Source: Prevotella sp.
GTDB taxonomy: Bacteria; Bacteroidota; Bacteroidia; Bacteroidales; Bacteroidaceae
Direction: 5' to 3'
NCBI GenBank assembly: GCA_017470345.1
Contig: JAFUEP010000019.1
Location: 1 to 64,000, forward strand
DNA: 64,000 nt
Under the pieces are notes generated by a model that saw only the letters and a program-made list of their open reading frames with translations, had not been told where the DNA came from and did no database searches. Made by a program: the position numbers and the translations under genes. Numbering within the stretch: position 1 is the stretch's first letter; the number at the start of each line of letters is the position of its first letter. Shown in pieces: positions 28,384 through 37,692 of this stretch.

Positions 28384-29448
28384 ATGAGAATATTAGTCAT
28401 TAACCCGGGATCCACGTCGACCAAGATGGCGGTCTACGAGGGCGACAAGCAGTTGCTGCGCACCAACATCCCGCACTCGGCCGAGGACCTGGCCCGCTTC
28501 GAAGAGGTGGTCGATCAGATCGACTTCCGCACACAGCTCGTGCTCGACACGCTCCAGCAGAACAACATCCCGCTCGACTTCGCCGCCGTCATCGGACGCG
28601 GCGGACTTGCCAAGCCCGTGCAAGGCGGCGTCTACGAGATTAACCAGCAGATGATCGACGACGCCCGCAACTGTATCCACATGCATGCCTGCGACCTGGG
28701 CTGCATCATCTCCGACATCATCGCCAAGAAGATTCCCGGCTGCCGCTCGTTCATCGCCGACCCGGGCGTCGTCGACGAGCTCAACGACTATGCCCGCATC
28801 TCGGGCTCGCCACTGATGAACCGCATCTGCATCTGGCACGCACTCAACCAGAAGGCCATCGCCCGACGCTTCGCCGCCGAGCAGGGCCGCGAGTACGAGG
28901 AGCTGAACCTCATCATCTGCCACCTCGGCGGCGGCATCTCCGTCGCGGCCCACGACCACGGGCGCGCCGTCGACGCTAACAACGCTCTCGACGGCGAGGG
29001 ACCCTTCTCGCCCGAGCGTGCCGGAAGCCTGCCCGCCAGCGACCTCATCCGCCTCTGCTTCAGCGGCAAGTACACTGAGGCCGAGCTCCTCAAGCGCATC
29101 GCAGGACAGGCCGGACTCAACGCCCACCTCGGCACCAACGACGCCCGCGAGGTGGAGCGTCGCATCCTCGAGGAGCGCGACCGCCACGCCGAGCTCATCT
29201 TCAACGCCATGATCTACCACACGGCCAAGGCCATCGCCTCGGAGGCCGCCGTGCTCTACGGCAAGATCGACGCCATCCTCATCACCGGCGGCATGGCCCG
29301 CTCGGAGTATATCATCAAGCGTCTGCGCAACCGCGTCGGCTTCCTGGCTCCCTTCTACGTCTATCCCGGCGAGGACGAGCTCGAGGCCCTGGCCCTCAAC
29401 GCCTTCGACGTGCTCAGCGGCAAGCGCGAGGCCAAGCCCTACAACTAA
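28384..29448 (+). CDS. buk: Butyrate kinase
   Basis: Makes ATP from butyryl-phosphate (or an isobutyryl/branched equivalent). The 354 residues begin with the ASKHA nucleotide-binding motif RILVINPGSTSTKMAVYEG and include ICHLGGGISVAAHDHGRAVDANNALDGEGPFSPERAG and ILITGGMARSEYI, as in Buk. It is the second gene of the ptb-buk unit, ending at a strong hairpin (29479-29532). Confidence 0.94.
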   Translation: MRILVINPGSTSTKMAVYEGDKQLLRTNIPHSAEDLARFEEVVDQIDFRTQLVLDTLQQNNIPLDFAAVIGRGGLAKPVQGGVYEINQQMIDDARNCIHMHACDLGCIISDIIAKKIPGCRSFIADPGVVDELNDYARISGSPLMNRICIWHALNQKAIARRFAAEQGREYEELNLIICHLGGGISVAAHDHGRAVDANNALDGEGPFSPERAGSLPASDLIRLCFSGKYTEAELLKRIAGQAGLNAHLGTNDAREVERRILEERDRHAELIFNAMIYHTAKAIASEAAVLYGKIDAILITGGMARSEYIIKRLRNRVGFLAPFYVYPGEDELEALALNAFDVLSGKREAKPYN

Positions 29449-29478
29449 AGGCACGCTGCTTGGAATACATTATTGTAA

Positions 29479-29532
29479 GAAGTGGCGCTTTTCAAGGTCG
29501 ATCTCTATACAGGCCTTGAAAAGCGTCACTTC
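29479..29532. terminator. Bidirectional terminator hairpin
   Basis: GAAGTGGCGCTTTTCAAGG (29479-29497) pairs with 29514-29532 (18 of 19) between buk and the convergent gene. It carries the GGCGCTTTT/AAAAGCG theme seen in several hairpins here. Confidence 0.75.
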
Positions 29533-29623
29533 CTTATATAAATCATTCCTCAGATCTGCCAATGAGTAACCTCATAGAAGGGCATTCCCAACACATTTAT
29601 CCAAGGAGGCAGTGCAGAGATGT

Positions 29624-31800
29624 CTATCTGACCACCATTTTGTGCACATCGCCATTGCTGCTACGGACGATGGTGAGGCCTTTTCTGCCATTGCTGACAT
29701 GACGGCCCTGCAGGTCGTAGGTTGTTTGCTTGTGCTCAATGTTCGGAGTCTTGATGCCTGTATTCACTTGCCCGTTGATGCGGAAGGCTGGGCTGACGGT
29801 CTGTACATGCGTGTTGCCGGCAGCATCGGCCATTGAGAAGCGGACGTCGAACCATCCATTATCGGCCTTACTATCAATATTCTCCAACGATGCTCGATAG
29901 AAATAGCCCCAGCCATTCTCGTTGTACAGTTCTGGCACTTCTTCGATGGCCATCTCCGTCCAGTAGTCCTCGCCGTAAGGTGAGTACTCCACTGTGATGT
30001 AAACAGGCTTGTAAGAGTAGTTATCCTCCCAGCTCACGGGGTCCATAAAGTAATTGATATCGGCTGCTGTGAATATCATCGTTCCGTCTTCTGCTTTCTC
30101 AAAACGGTCGGTAATATATCCCTCGCTATTCTTGAACTGCAGCATCTCGATTGTGGGCGGTGTGCTATCCTCCTGTCTCAGGTCATAATGCACGGTCGTT
30201 GTGTTTTTGCCAGGCAAACCATCCACTTCGATATTGGTATCAACGACGGTAATGTCATAGATGCCGTCCGCCTCAGCCGACCATTCATCTGGATTCTCTA
30301 TCGTCACCCCATTGAATTTCAGTTCTGTGGTGATAAGCGGATTGTCGCACCACCGAGTCTCGCCATAGCGGCCTACGAAATAATTATATAAGTTGGTTGT
30401 ATTTTGTTCTATCCATGGAGCGTAATAGTTTCGTATGTTTATGGCGTTAATCGGGCAGTTGTTGCCGTAGCCCCCAGTTTTCATATCTGAGGGATAGGTA
30501 AACTCTGAGTGAGAAAAAAGATAAATGTCATTAGTGGGTAGTGCTGAATCAAATGCGTCTTTTGTAGGAACAGCTATTGACTTCTTTTCGCCATGAACAG
30601 CAGTCAGCCAAGCACCATTGAGCATGACAGGTACCTTTTGTGGTGGCAGTTCTGGTCTCACAATCTGCTCTTTGAAATAGTCTATAGCTCCCCCTGCTAC
30701 TGCCATTTCCACTCCGCTGTTGCAGCTGTCTTCATAATCTGCAATCCATATTCTCAAATTACCTTCTACTCCTTCTTTCTCCGTATTGGGATCGGTGTCC
30801 ATGGTATATTGTTGATTCCTATTTATCCACATCCCTTTGTAAAAAGTGATTACACCGATTCCGTATCCTGTTCCAGGTTTATCCTTTCCGTAGGGTGAAT
30901 AATTGAAAGTCTCTTCATGCAATACATATTTATCGGCTTTGTTGTCGAGAATTTGGGTCTTAATGTTATCTGTCGTGAAACAACTCAATGCGAATCCATC
31001 GTTTGAAAGATAAGAGCCTCTCCATTGGAAGAAATAATACTTGTTGCTGCAATCACTGACATGAATGTTTCCAGCAGGATATAGACATTCTTCTTCACTG
31101 GGCATAGCCCCATAACTTTGGTAATCATAGATTCTTATTGGGCCTTCGTCGTCACCTCTTTGAAAGAGCATGCTTTGTAGCTTTGTTTTATCTACATTTC
31201 CTCCGCTGGTGGTGATAATTCCTGTGCTCTCATCAATTTCTTCAAGGTTGGCCCTCAATAAATTCCCGTCTGGGCCATAATTGCGGATGGTGATATGATT
31301 GGTTGCCATATCTGGGCTTAGCGAAATTGTAACGTCTTCTGTAATGTCAATTTGCTCCTTTATGACGTAATAAGGCTCGTTTGAGTTATTGTAAAAGCAG
31401 AATATTACATCATAATTGCCACAAGGGACCTCTGCCGAAATGTCGCCTCCCCATAAATAAGGCATCACAGGGACGGTATACCATTCTTTGGTGACGTTAG
31501 AGCATAGTTGAATGACGTCACTAGGATTTACGAAATAAGAATCCTGATTGAAGTCCAAGTAAATGATATTGTTTTCCTCTCTTGTGCTTTCAGTGGTTGC
31601 TGTTTCGTATAATGGGGCTGTGACGAGCCTGTTCTATCAGCAAACCTGCTTTCCTCCAATTTCGAAAAGGCCAGGTTGTAGGTCGTCTTGCCTGCTATTA
31701 GTCCTTCATGTGAACTCTCGGTGATTAGTGTTCGCTGCGCATTTGACGCCATGGGTAAAGCCATTAGTGTCAACGTCATGAGTAATTCTGCTTTTTTCAT
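29624..31800 (-). pseudogene. Secreted protein with C-terminal sorting-like tail, frameshifted
   Basis: Two frames belong to one gene. The first 58 or so codons (from ATG 31800) give a signal peptide (MKKAELLMTLTLMALPMASNA) and run to ADRTG. The rest continues in another frame as LVTAPLYETATTESTREENNIIYLDFNQDSYF and on to the tail TTYDLQGRHVSNGRKGLTIV. One missing base near 31620-31628 explains the switch. The body (about 700 residues) is beta-rich, with FN3-like segments (PPTIEMLQFKNSEGY, PVYITVEYSPYGEDYW) similar to C-terminal parts of large exported proteases, but I see no catalytic domain. The DNA is AT-richer than its neighbours. It may be a true pseudogene, a phase-off state or a sequencing error. 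Confidence 0.75.
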
Positions 31801-31848
31801 AACTCTTGGAAGTATTTGTTAAACATAAAGGTGATTGGATTTTTGGTG

Positions 31849-31856
31849 CAAAGATA
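31849..31856 (-). promoter_or_regulatory. -7 element of the frameshifted secreted gene
   Basis: TATCTTTG on the minus strand followed by GCACC, 48 nt before the start codon at 31800. Confidence 0.6.
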
Positions 31857-31956
31857 TAAGAAAGACCAGAATCAGACAAAAGGTAATGCTTTCGCCTTGT
31901 TTGAAATTACATGTTCAAACAAAAAAGTGCCAAAATGCGAAAGGAAATCAAATAGT

Positions 31957-33669
31957 TCAGACCTTTGTCTTCGCAAGCTTCTGATATGCAGAAGGAGTCA
32001 TGCCCGTGAATTTCTTGAAAGCCGCGACGAAAGTTGAGCGGGAGCGTATGCCCACACCCTCTGCAATGCTGTCTAGTGTCTGGTTGCCGTAATGCTCTTG
32101 GTCATTGATGCGTCGGCAGGCTTCTCGGATGCGATACTCGTTGAGCATGGTGTTGAAGTTGCAATGGTATTTCTCATTGATCACTTGTGAGACGTAATTG
32201 GGAAGCGCGTCGGTCAGTATTGCCAGCCTTGGCAGTGAGAAATCGCTTGAATAGACGTCGGCCGACGACTCCATCACCATGAAGATGCGGTGAAGTAGTT
32301 CCGACTTTTCCGTCTCGCAAATGTAGTTTCTCTGATATTTGGGCTTGTCGTCTTGCTGTTCAGACGGAATGTTAACAGGTTGCGCCATCAGTGCTTTCTT
32401 CTCTTCTGTTTCAGTCAGCAGTTTTTGAACCTTATCAAACAGTTGGTTGTTCTTCTCCTTCACCTGCCGATATTTCTGATAGAGCATGAGTAATGTGCAT
32501 ATCAAGATGACCGTAAACATACATACTATCCATAGGATTCTCGATTTGGCATGGTCGCGTATGCCCATCATTTCGGCTTCACGGTTCAGCTGCTCTATCT
32601 CAAAGAGGAACTGGGTCTTGCCTGCATCTGCCAGCCTATTCTGTTCCTCTATATAGTTTTTTTCCTGATAATACAGCAGTTCATAATGCCGTGAAAGCTG
32701 TTCTTCGTTATGATCCTTATAGTAAAGTGACAAATTGTTATACGCATCGCACATCAATAAGTGGTTGTCTGCCTCCTGGCCAAGTCGCAGATTCTCCTTT
32801 ATCAGTTGCAGCCCGTCTTTATCCTTCCCTAAGTTCCAGAGCATCTGGCATCGGGTGTGATTGTTGTTAATCAGATTAGATAGTCTGTTTGAGAGATCCT
32901 TACTAGCCAGAATAGAATCTTTTTCACGGTCTAGATAGTTGAAGGCGTTCTCATAGTCTTTATTAGTATAGGCTAAAATAGCCAGACAATGAAGACGAAA
33001 TATATCTTGCGTTATGATCTTCGTCTTTGGGAGCTTCATCTTCAGGAATCTTTCTATTTCCGGCTTAACGCTGTCTGCCATGTTCGCATTGATTGCGCAG
33101 TCAGCCATCGTGGATACATACATGGGAAGATAGTATAACGCATTATATTCTATCGCTTCATGGACCACACGTTTATAGTCGTTAATCAGTTCGGAAGCCT
33201 GTTCTCCCCTTCGGTTAATAGAAAAATCTAATTTTTTTAATGAGAGCATGTTGTGATGGATAGAGGGCAGTAGGCTGTAATAGTGGTGTTCCGTGGCTAA
33301 ACGCTCAGCTTTTAGCATGTAAAAATGAAACTTTTGAAAATCAAAAAAGTGTGTACTATACAATAGCCCTAGTCCATGAAAGGCGGCAATGCGCGATTTC
33401 ACTTCTGTACTGTCTTCCTCTCCATCGTGGAATGACCTGCTGGCAACGATGGAAAAGCAAAGGAAGGCACTGTCTGGCATGTCTTTGTTTATTCTATAAT
33501 TCTCTCCCTTATGCACTAAATAGTTGCTTGGCAGGTTCTTAAAAATATCAAAGTTTTTAATCTTTACCTCCTTTCCAAAAGAATTGAGGCCCATCATAAT
33601 GGCTACAACCACCATTAACAAACAATGGCAGTTGGTGCATTTGTTAGGACTATCACTTCTTGTATTCAT
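31957..33669 (-). CDS. Membrane-anchored TPR/AraC-type transcriptional regulator
   Basis: A 570-residue regulator of a type common in Bacteroidetes. An N-terminal hydrophobic segment is followed by TPR-like helical repeats (about 90-350), a transmembrane helix near 377-397 (ILWIVCMFTVILICTLLMLY), a coiled-coil linker, and an AraC helix-turn-helix at about 470-565 (LDSIAEGVGIRSRSTFVAAFKKFTGMTPSAYQK). It should sense something outside the cytosol and act on DNA inside. The -7 box (33674-33681) lies only four bases before the ATG at 33669, so the mRNA is leaderless or translation starts at the ATG at 33615. It precedes the frameshifted secreted gene, its likely target, in the same AT-rich block. 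Confidence 0.88.
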   Translation of the reverse strand: MNTRSDSPNKCTNCHCLLMVVVAIMMGLNSFGKEVKIKNFDIFKNLPSNYLVHKGENYRINKDMPDSAFLCFSIVASRSFHDGEEDSTEVKSRIAAFHGLGLLYSTHFFDFQKFHFYMLKAERLATEHHYYSLLPSIHHNMLSLKKLDFSINRRGEQASELINDYKRVVHEAIEYNALYYLPMYVSTMADCAINANMADSVKPEIERFLKMKLPKTKIITQDIFRLHCLAILAYTNKDYENAFNYLDREKDSILASKDLSNRLSNLINNNHTRCQMLWNLGKDKDGLQLIKENLRLGQEADNHLLMCDAYNNLSLYYKDHNEEQLSRHYELLYYQEKNYIEEQNRLADAGKTQFLFEIEQLNREAEMMGIRDHAKSRILWIVCMFTVILICTLLMLYQKYRQVKEKNNQLFDKVQKLLTETEEKKALMAQPVNIPSEQQDDKPKYQRNYICETEKSELLHRIFMVMESSADVYSSDFSLPRLAILTDALPNYVSQVINEKYHCNFNTMLNEYRIREACRRINDQEHYGNQTLDSIAEGVGIRSRSTFVAAFKKFTGMTPSAYQKLAKTKV

Positions 33670-33673
33670 GCCA

Positions 33674-33681
33674 CAAAGATA
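33674..33681 (-). promoter_or_regulatory. -7 element of the TPR/AraC regulator gene
   Basis: TATCTTTG on the minus strand, nearly touching the start codon at 33669. Together with the ATG at 33615 it makes the start uncertain. Confidence 0.55.
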
Positions 33682-33854
33682 CGAAGAATAATCAGAAGCA
33701 CCAAAGGGTAATGGTCGAAAAAGTTATCTGTCCTTGTTTTTTCTTTTCTAATCATAAGGTGTCTGAGCAGCCGAGTCGGATTTCTCATCCTCTTCTAGCC
33801 TATCTTGGGGAGGACGGGCTCGAGTGCGTTTTAATTCGTTGTTTTAATTGAATG

Positions 33855-33889
33855 ACTGGGGGGAGTGAACCACTTGTGTACTCCCCAGT
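33855..33889. other. Hairpin between divergent genes
   Basis: ACTGGGGGGAGT pairs with ACTCCCCAGT (two bulged G) around a loop of about 13 nt. It lies between the divergent AraC-type regulator and the glycosyltransferase cluster, upstream of the latter's promoter. The remainder of 33690-33930 shows nothing I can name. Confidence 0.45.
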
Positions 33890-33935
33890 GAACGCAATGT
33901 GAACGGCAAACCTCGCAGGTTTAGCCTGAAATGTT

Positions 33936-33943
33936 TTCCTTTG
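33936..33943 (+). promoter_or_regulatory. Probable -7 element of the six-gene cluster
   Basis: TTCCTTTG followed by GCA differs from TAnnTTTG at one position, 13 nt before the ATG at 33957. It is the only promoter-like site found before 40390. Confidence 0.45.
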
Positions 33944-33956
33944 CAGCATCAAATCA

Positions 33957-35426
33957 ATGCTGATGAGGAAAACATTTCTGTTATATGTCCTGCTGTCGGC
34001 GGCATTCATCGCCGTCAACGTGGCCACGCTCGGCAATCTGGAGCCATGGATTGACGAGGTGATGCTGCTCGACACGGCCTACAATGCGGCGGTGCATGGG
34101 TCGTGGTCGACCACGGCCTGGTATCGGGTCGTCGGCGAGTATCCTTTCTCGACCTATCCGCCGCTCTATCAGATGCTGGCAGCGGCGTGGATATGGCTCT
34201 TTGGCGGCAGCATGGTGGCGGTCAGGAGTCTCAATCTGCTCATCGTGTTCATGCTTGGGCTTGGCTGTCTGCGGCTGATGAGGCGCCATGCCCTGCCGCT
34301 GACGCCTGGGGCCGTGACCATGTTCACGGTGCTGCTCTGGGGCACCGGCGAGATGGCCTGGATGTATCGGTGCGGGCGGCCCGACATGCTCTGCGCCCTG
34401 CTGACGGTCGGCGCCGTGCTGGCCATCGACCGCCACCTGACGGCCAGGTCATGGCTCACCCCCTGGGCCGTCATGGTCATGTCGGCCCTGGTCGTGTGCT
34501 CGGGCGTGCAGGCCGCTGTCTGTCTGTGTGTGCTTTGGCTTTTCCTGTTTGTCGTGATGAAGGGTCGGCGCCGTGAGATGCTCCGTCTGCTGGTCCCTCT
34601 GGCGGGCGGCTTAGCGGCGGGACTTCTCCTGACGATGCTGTTCATGCTGGCCCATGGCCGGCTCATCGCCTTCGTCAGCAGCCTCGTGCAGTATTCGGCC
34701 ACGCTCTCGGCCATCGCCATCGCCCTGCTGCCCTGGGCCGGCGAAGCGTTCTGTTTCGAAGCGACGCCTTATCTGCAAAAGTTGCAGGAGCTGGGCGCGA
34801 CGTCAGGGCTCGGCGACCGGCTCGCTCCGATCGTCACTTTCCGCAGTTTCATTATCCTCGCGGCCGTGGCCCTCATCGCCTATGTCGTCAGCTTGCGCAA
34901 GGCGCTGGGCGACAGCGGCTTCCTCGCCCTGCTGTTCGCCGTCGGCGTGCCCTTCGCCATGACGCTCGCCGGCCGTTTTCCCGACTATTACCGCTGGATG
35001 GCCTTTCTCCCGCTGTTGATGGCCCTGACGTCGATCGCCGTCCACCGACGGTGGTGGGCCGCCGTGTTCGGCGTCCTGGCGACGGTCCTTGCCATGCAGG
35101 GCATCAGGTCGATGCAGCCCGATCCGCAATGGAGCTACGCCCGTATGCGCTCGTTCGTCGGGCGGCAACACTTCGCTGAGACCGACGCCGTGGTCTGCCC
35201 CTTCTCCGTGTTCTACGAGATGAAGGCCCTGTGCGACACGTGCTATTTCGTGGGCATCTTCCCGCCGGAGTTTGTCGGCCATGTGGATTATGTCATCCAG
35301 CCCGGGGACGATCAGCGCATCAGCGACTATGTCCGCCAGCTTCGGGCCGACTCCACCGTCGTGCTCACTGCCGTCGACCGCTGCGAGCATCCGTCGTTAA
35401 CCCTCTATGCCGTTCATTATGATTAG
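33957..35426 (+). CDS. GT-C fold glycosyltransferase, GT39-like membrane protein
   Basis: A 489-residue polytopic membrane protein. The first periplasmic loop carries the acidic motif typical of GT-C enzymes (LEPWIDEVMLLDTAYN, with WxDE) and FSTYPPLYQML. About ten hydrophobic helices and a C-terminal soluble part follow. Such enzymes move a sugar from a polyprenyl-phosphate donor to an acceptor on the outer side of the inner membrane. The next two genes look able to make a polyprenyl-phosphate pentose, which suggests the donor. The start may be 33957 or the ATG six bases later. It overlaps the next gene. Confidence 0.82.
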   Translation: MLMRKTFLLYVLLSAAFIAVNVATLGNLEPWIDEVMLLDTAYNAAVHGSWSTTAWYRVVGEYPFSTYPPLYQMLAAAWIWLFGGSMVAVRSLNLLIVFMLGLGCLRLMRRHALPLTPGAVTMFTVLLWGTGEMAWMYRCGRPDMLCALLTVGAVLAIDRHLTARSWLTPWAVMVMSALVVCSGVQAAVCLCVLWLFLFVVMKGRRREMLRLLVPLAGGLAAGLLLTMLFMLAHGRLIAFVSSLVQYSATLSAIAIALLPWAGEAFCFEATPYLQKLQELGATSGLGDRLAPIVTFRSFIILAAVALIAYVVSLRKALGDSGFLALLFAVGVPFAMTLAGRFPDYYRWMAFLPLLMALTSIAVHRRWWAAVFGVLATVLAMQGIRSMQPDPQWSYARMRSFVGRQHFAETDAVVCPFSVFYEMKALCDTCYFVGIFPPEFVGHVDYVIQPGDDQRISDYVRQLRADSTVVLTAVDRCEHPSLTLYAVHYD

Positions 35427-36300
35427 ACCTCTCATCCGGCTCATGCGCCCCAGCCAGTGGCTGAAGAACGTCTTCGTCTTCATGCCCCTGTTCTTCGACC
35501 GCCACGCCGCCGACTGGCACTATGTGTGGCCCTGCCTGCTGGCCACGCTGGCCTTCTGTCTGGCGGCAAGCGGCGTCTATTGCTTCAACGACATCCACGA
35601 TGCCGAGGCCGACCGCCGCCATCCGCTGAAGCGGCTGCGACCGGTGGCCAGCGGGGCTGTCAGCCGGCGGACGGCCTACGCCGTGACGGGCGCTGCCTGG
35701 ATGCTGGCCCTCGCCCTGGCGGCCCTGGGCCGCTATGCCATGCCCTGTGCGCTCGCCGCCACGCTGCTTGGCTATATCATCATGAACGTGGCCTACTGCG
35801 TCTGGCTGAAGCATGTGGCCATCGTTGATGTCTTCGTGATAGCCACGGGCTTCGTGCTGCGCATCGTGGTCGGGGCACAGTCGACAGGCATCATCCTATC
35901 CCACTGGATGGTGCTCACCACCTTCCTGCTGGCCCTTTTCCTCGCCCTGGCAAAGCGGCGCGACGACGTGGTCATCTACGCCACGTCAGGCCAGAAGACC
36001 CGGCAGGACGTCGACCGCTACGGCATCGACTTCCTCACCTCGGCCATCAGCATCCTGGGGGCCATCACCATCATGTGCTACATCCTCTACACCGTCTCCG
36101 CCGAGGTTGTCGGGCGCGTCGGCAGCCCCTATCTTTACACCACTTCGGTCTTCGTCCTGGCCGGCATCCTGCGCTATCTGCAGCTCACCCTCGTCGACCA
36201 GCGTAGCGGCAGCCCCACGCAGGTGTTGCTGCACGACCGCTTCATCCAGCTCTGCGTCGCGGGCTGGCTCACTACATTCACGATCATACTCTATGTGTAA
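35407..36300 (+). CDS. UbiA-type prenyltransferase, polyprenyl-phosphate phosphoribosyltransferase-like
   Basis: An integral membrane enzyme of 297 residues. The first Asp-rich motif NDIHDAEADRRHPLKRLRPVASGAVS and the later KRRDDV...YGIDFLTSAIS match the decaprenyl-phosphate phosphoribosyltransferase branch of the UbiA family, which joins phosphoribosyl pyrophosphate to a polyprenyl phosphate. About eight to nine membrane helices are visible. The ATG at 35419, which overlaps the preceding stop, is an alternative start. The end overlaps the HAD gene by eight bases. The neighbouring HAD phosphatase could remove the 5'-phosphate, giving a polyprenyl-phosphate ribose. Confidence 0.85.
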   Translation: MPFIMIRPLIRLMRPSQWLKNVFVFMPLFFDRHAADWHYVWPCLLATLAFCLAASGVYCFNDIHDAEADRRHPLKRLRPVASGAVSRRTAYAVTGAAWMLALALAALGRYAMPCALAATLLGYIIMNVAYCVWLKHVAIVDVFVIATGFVLRIVVGAQSTGIILSHWMVLTTFLLALFLALAKRRDDVVIYATSGQKTRQDVDRYGIDFLTSAISILGAITIMCYILYTVSAEVVGRVGSPYLYTTSVFVLAGILRYLQLTLVDQRSGSPTQVLLHDRFIQLCVAGWLTTFTIILYV

Positions 36301-36979
36301 ACCTGTTATTGCAGCCTTCGACTTCGACGGCACGCTGACCACACGCGACACGCTCCCAGCGTTCATCCGCTTCACCCACGGGCGCCGCCGCCTGCTCGCG
36401 GGCTTGCTGCGCCATGCCCACTGGCTGCTGCTGATGCGGCTGGGGCTCTGTCCTAACTGGAAGGCGAAGGAGAAACTTTTCAGCTATTATTATAAGGGAA
36501 CGCCGCACGCGCTGTTCCAGCAGTGGGGACGCGACTTCGCCGACGTGGCCGCGACGATGCTGGACCCCCAGACGGCGGCGACGCTGAGGCAGCACCAGGC
36601 TGCGGGCCACGCCGTCTGCGTCGTCACGGCCAGCATCGACGAGTGGGTGCGCCCCCTCTGCGAGCGGCTGGGCGTCAGCATGGTGCTGGCCACGCGCATC
36701 GAGGTGTCGCCCGACGGCACGCTGACCGGCCGTTTCCTGACGCCCAACTGCTATGGCGCCGAGAAGGTGGCGCGCCTGCTGGAGGCCTTTCCCCACCGGC
36801 AGACGTATCGGCTCTATGCCTACGGCGACAGCCGTGGCGACGACGAACTGATAGCCGCGGCCGACGTCGGCATTCGCATTTTAAGGCCTAAAACATCGAA
36901 AATCAGTCGTGTGTACTCTTTGTGTACTGAAATATTTGGAAGTTTATCGGAAAAACGTTTATTTTGCAGTCAGAAATGA
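36293..36979 (+). CDS. HAD-IB family phosphatase
   Basis: A 228-residue hydrolase with all four HAD motifs: DFDGTLT (nucleophile Asp near residue 10), VVTAS, the Lys in NCYGAEKVARL, and GDSRGDDEL. HAD-IB enzymes of this kind stand next to, or are fused with, UbiA-type transferases in other bacteria, so the substrate is probably polyprenyl-phosphate-5-phosphoribose (inference). The ATG at 36293 overlaps the UbiA stop. After IRILRPK the C-terminus has about 27 unusual residues (SRVYSLCTEIFGSLSEKRLFCSQK) and runs over the next gene's start, where family members end in a short aromatic tail. Confidence 0.85.
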   Translation: MCKPVIAAFDFDGTLTTRDTLPAFIRFTHGRRRLLAGLLRHAHWLLLMRLGLCPNWKAKEKLFSYYYKGTPHALFQQWGRDFADVAATMLDPQTAATLRQHQAAGHAVCVVTASIDEWVRPLCERLGVSMVLATRIEVSPDGTLTGRFLTPNCYGAEKVARLLEAFPHRQTYRLYAYGDSRGDDELIAAADVGIRILRPKTSKISRVYSLCTEIFGSLSEKRLFCSQK

Positions 36980-37680
36980 AGAAATTGTCATCATACATCA
37001 TCCTCACGGCGCTGCTCTCCAGTCTGCACGCCGAGGCCCAGCAGGAGCTGTGCATCTGCTGCGGCGACAGCTGCGACGTCTTCGAGACGCGCCACGTCGG
37101 GGCACTCAGCTTCGCCGCCGGCTATCTCACGATTGAACACATGCGGGCGTACGCCGTGCAGCGCATCGACAGCATCACCTTCGCCCGGCCGCGGCTGGTC
37201 GCGACAGAGCTGGGGTGGTGGGGCACGCCCGACGAGGGCCCGTCGCACTATGAGCTGCGCTGCGACGACGCCATGCTGGGCATCACCTACCACGTCGGCT
37301 ATCATTTCGAGGCCCATGAGGGCTGCTGCACTTCGGCCACATGCAACATTCAGTTCGCCAGCATGGGGCAGAGACAGACGTTTGTGCAGACTTATCTCGA
37401 GATGCCCGCAACTGACGCCAACAACGACCCTTATATCTATGTCAAGGAGACGCTCACCGGCCCGCGCAAGTTCGAGCTGTGGACGATGACCGGCCCGATT
37501 CTCCCAGCAGAGGCCATTACCTCGTACGACACGTCGTCAGCATCTGATCTTAGCATCACCGTCCCCCTGGACGACCTGCTGGCCGGCCGCTCCATGGCCG
37601 ACGTGCGCCTCGTCATTGAGGGATGGCTCTACAACCCCCTGCTGAAAGCGGATAATCCCAATTATAAACCTAACGAATAA
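36976..37680 (+). CDS. Secreted protein of unknown function with Cys-rich N-terminus
   Basis: A 234-residue exported protein (signal MKKLSSYIILTALLSSLHAEA). The mature N-terminus is cysteine-rich (ELCICCGDSC) and another cluster appears at EGCCTSATC. The rest is beta-rich without a recognised domain. There is no sorting-like tail. The start overlaps the HAD stop (ATGA) and the serpin gene follows after 12 bp, so it lies inside the six-gene unit. Confidence 0.75.
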   Translation: MKKLSSYIILTALLSSLHAEAQQELCICCGDSCDVFETRHVGALSFAAGYLTIEHMRAYAVQRIDSITFARPRLVATELGWWGTPDEGPSHYELRCDDAMLGITYHVGYHFEAHEGCCTSATCNIQFASMGQRQTFVQTYLEMPATDANNDPYIYVKETLTGPRKFELWTMTGPILPAEAITSYDTSSASDLSITVPLDDLLAGRSMADVRLVIEGWLYNPLLKADNPNYKPNE

Positions 37681-37692
37681 ATATCTGTGCTT

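Noticed and set aside
27408-29448. A butyrate-producing pathway
   Set aside because: Only the last two steps (ptb, buk) are present; without acyl-CoA genes the natural substrate stays open.
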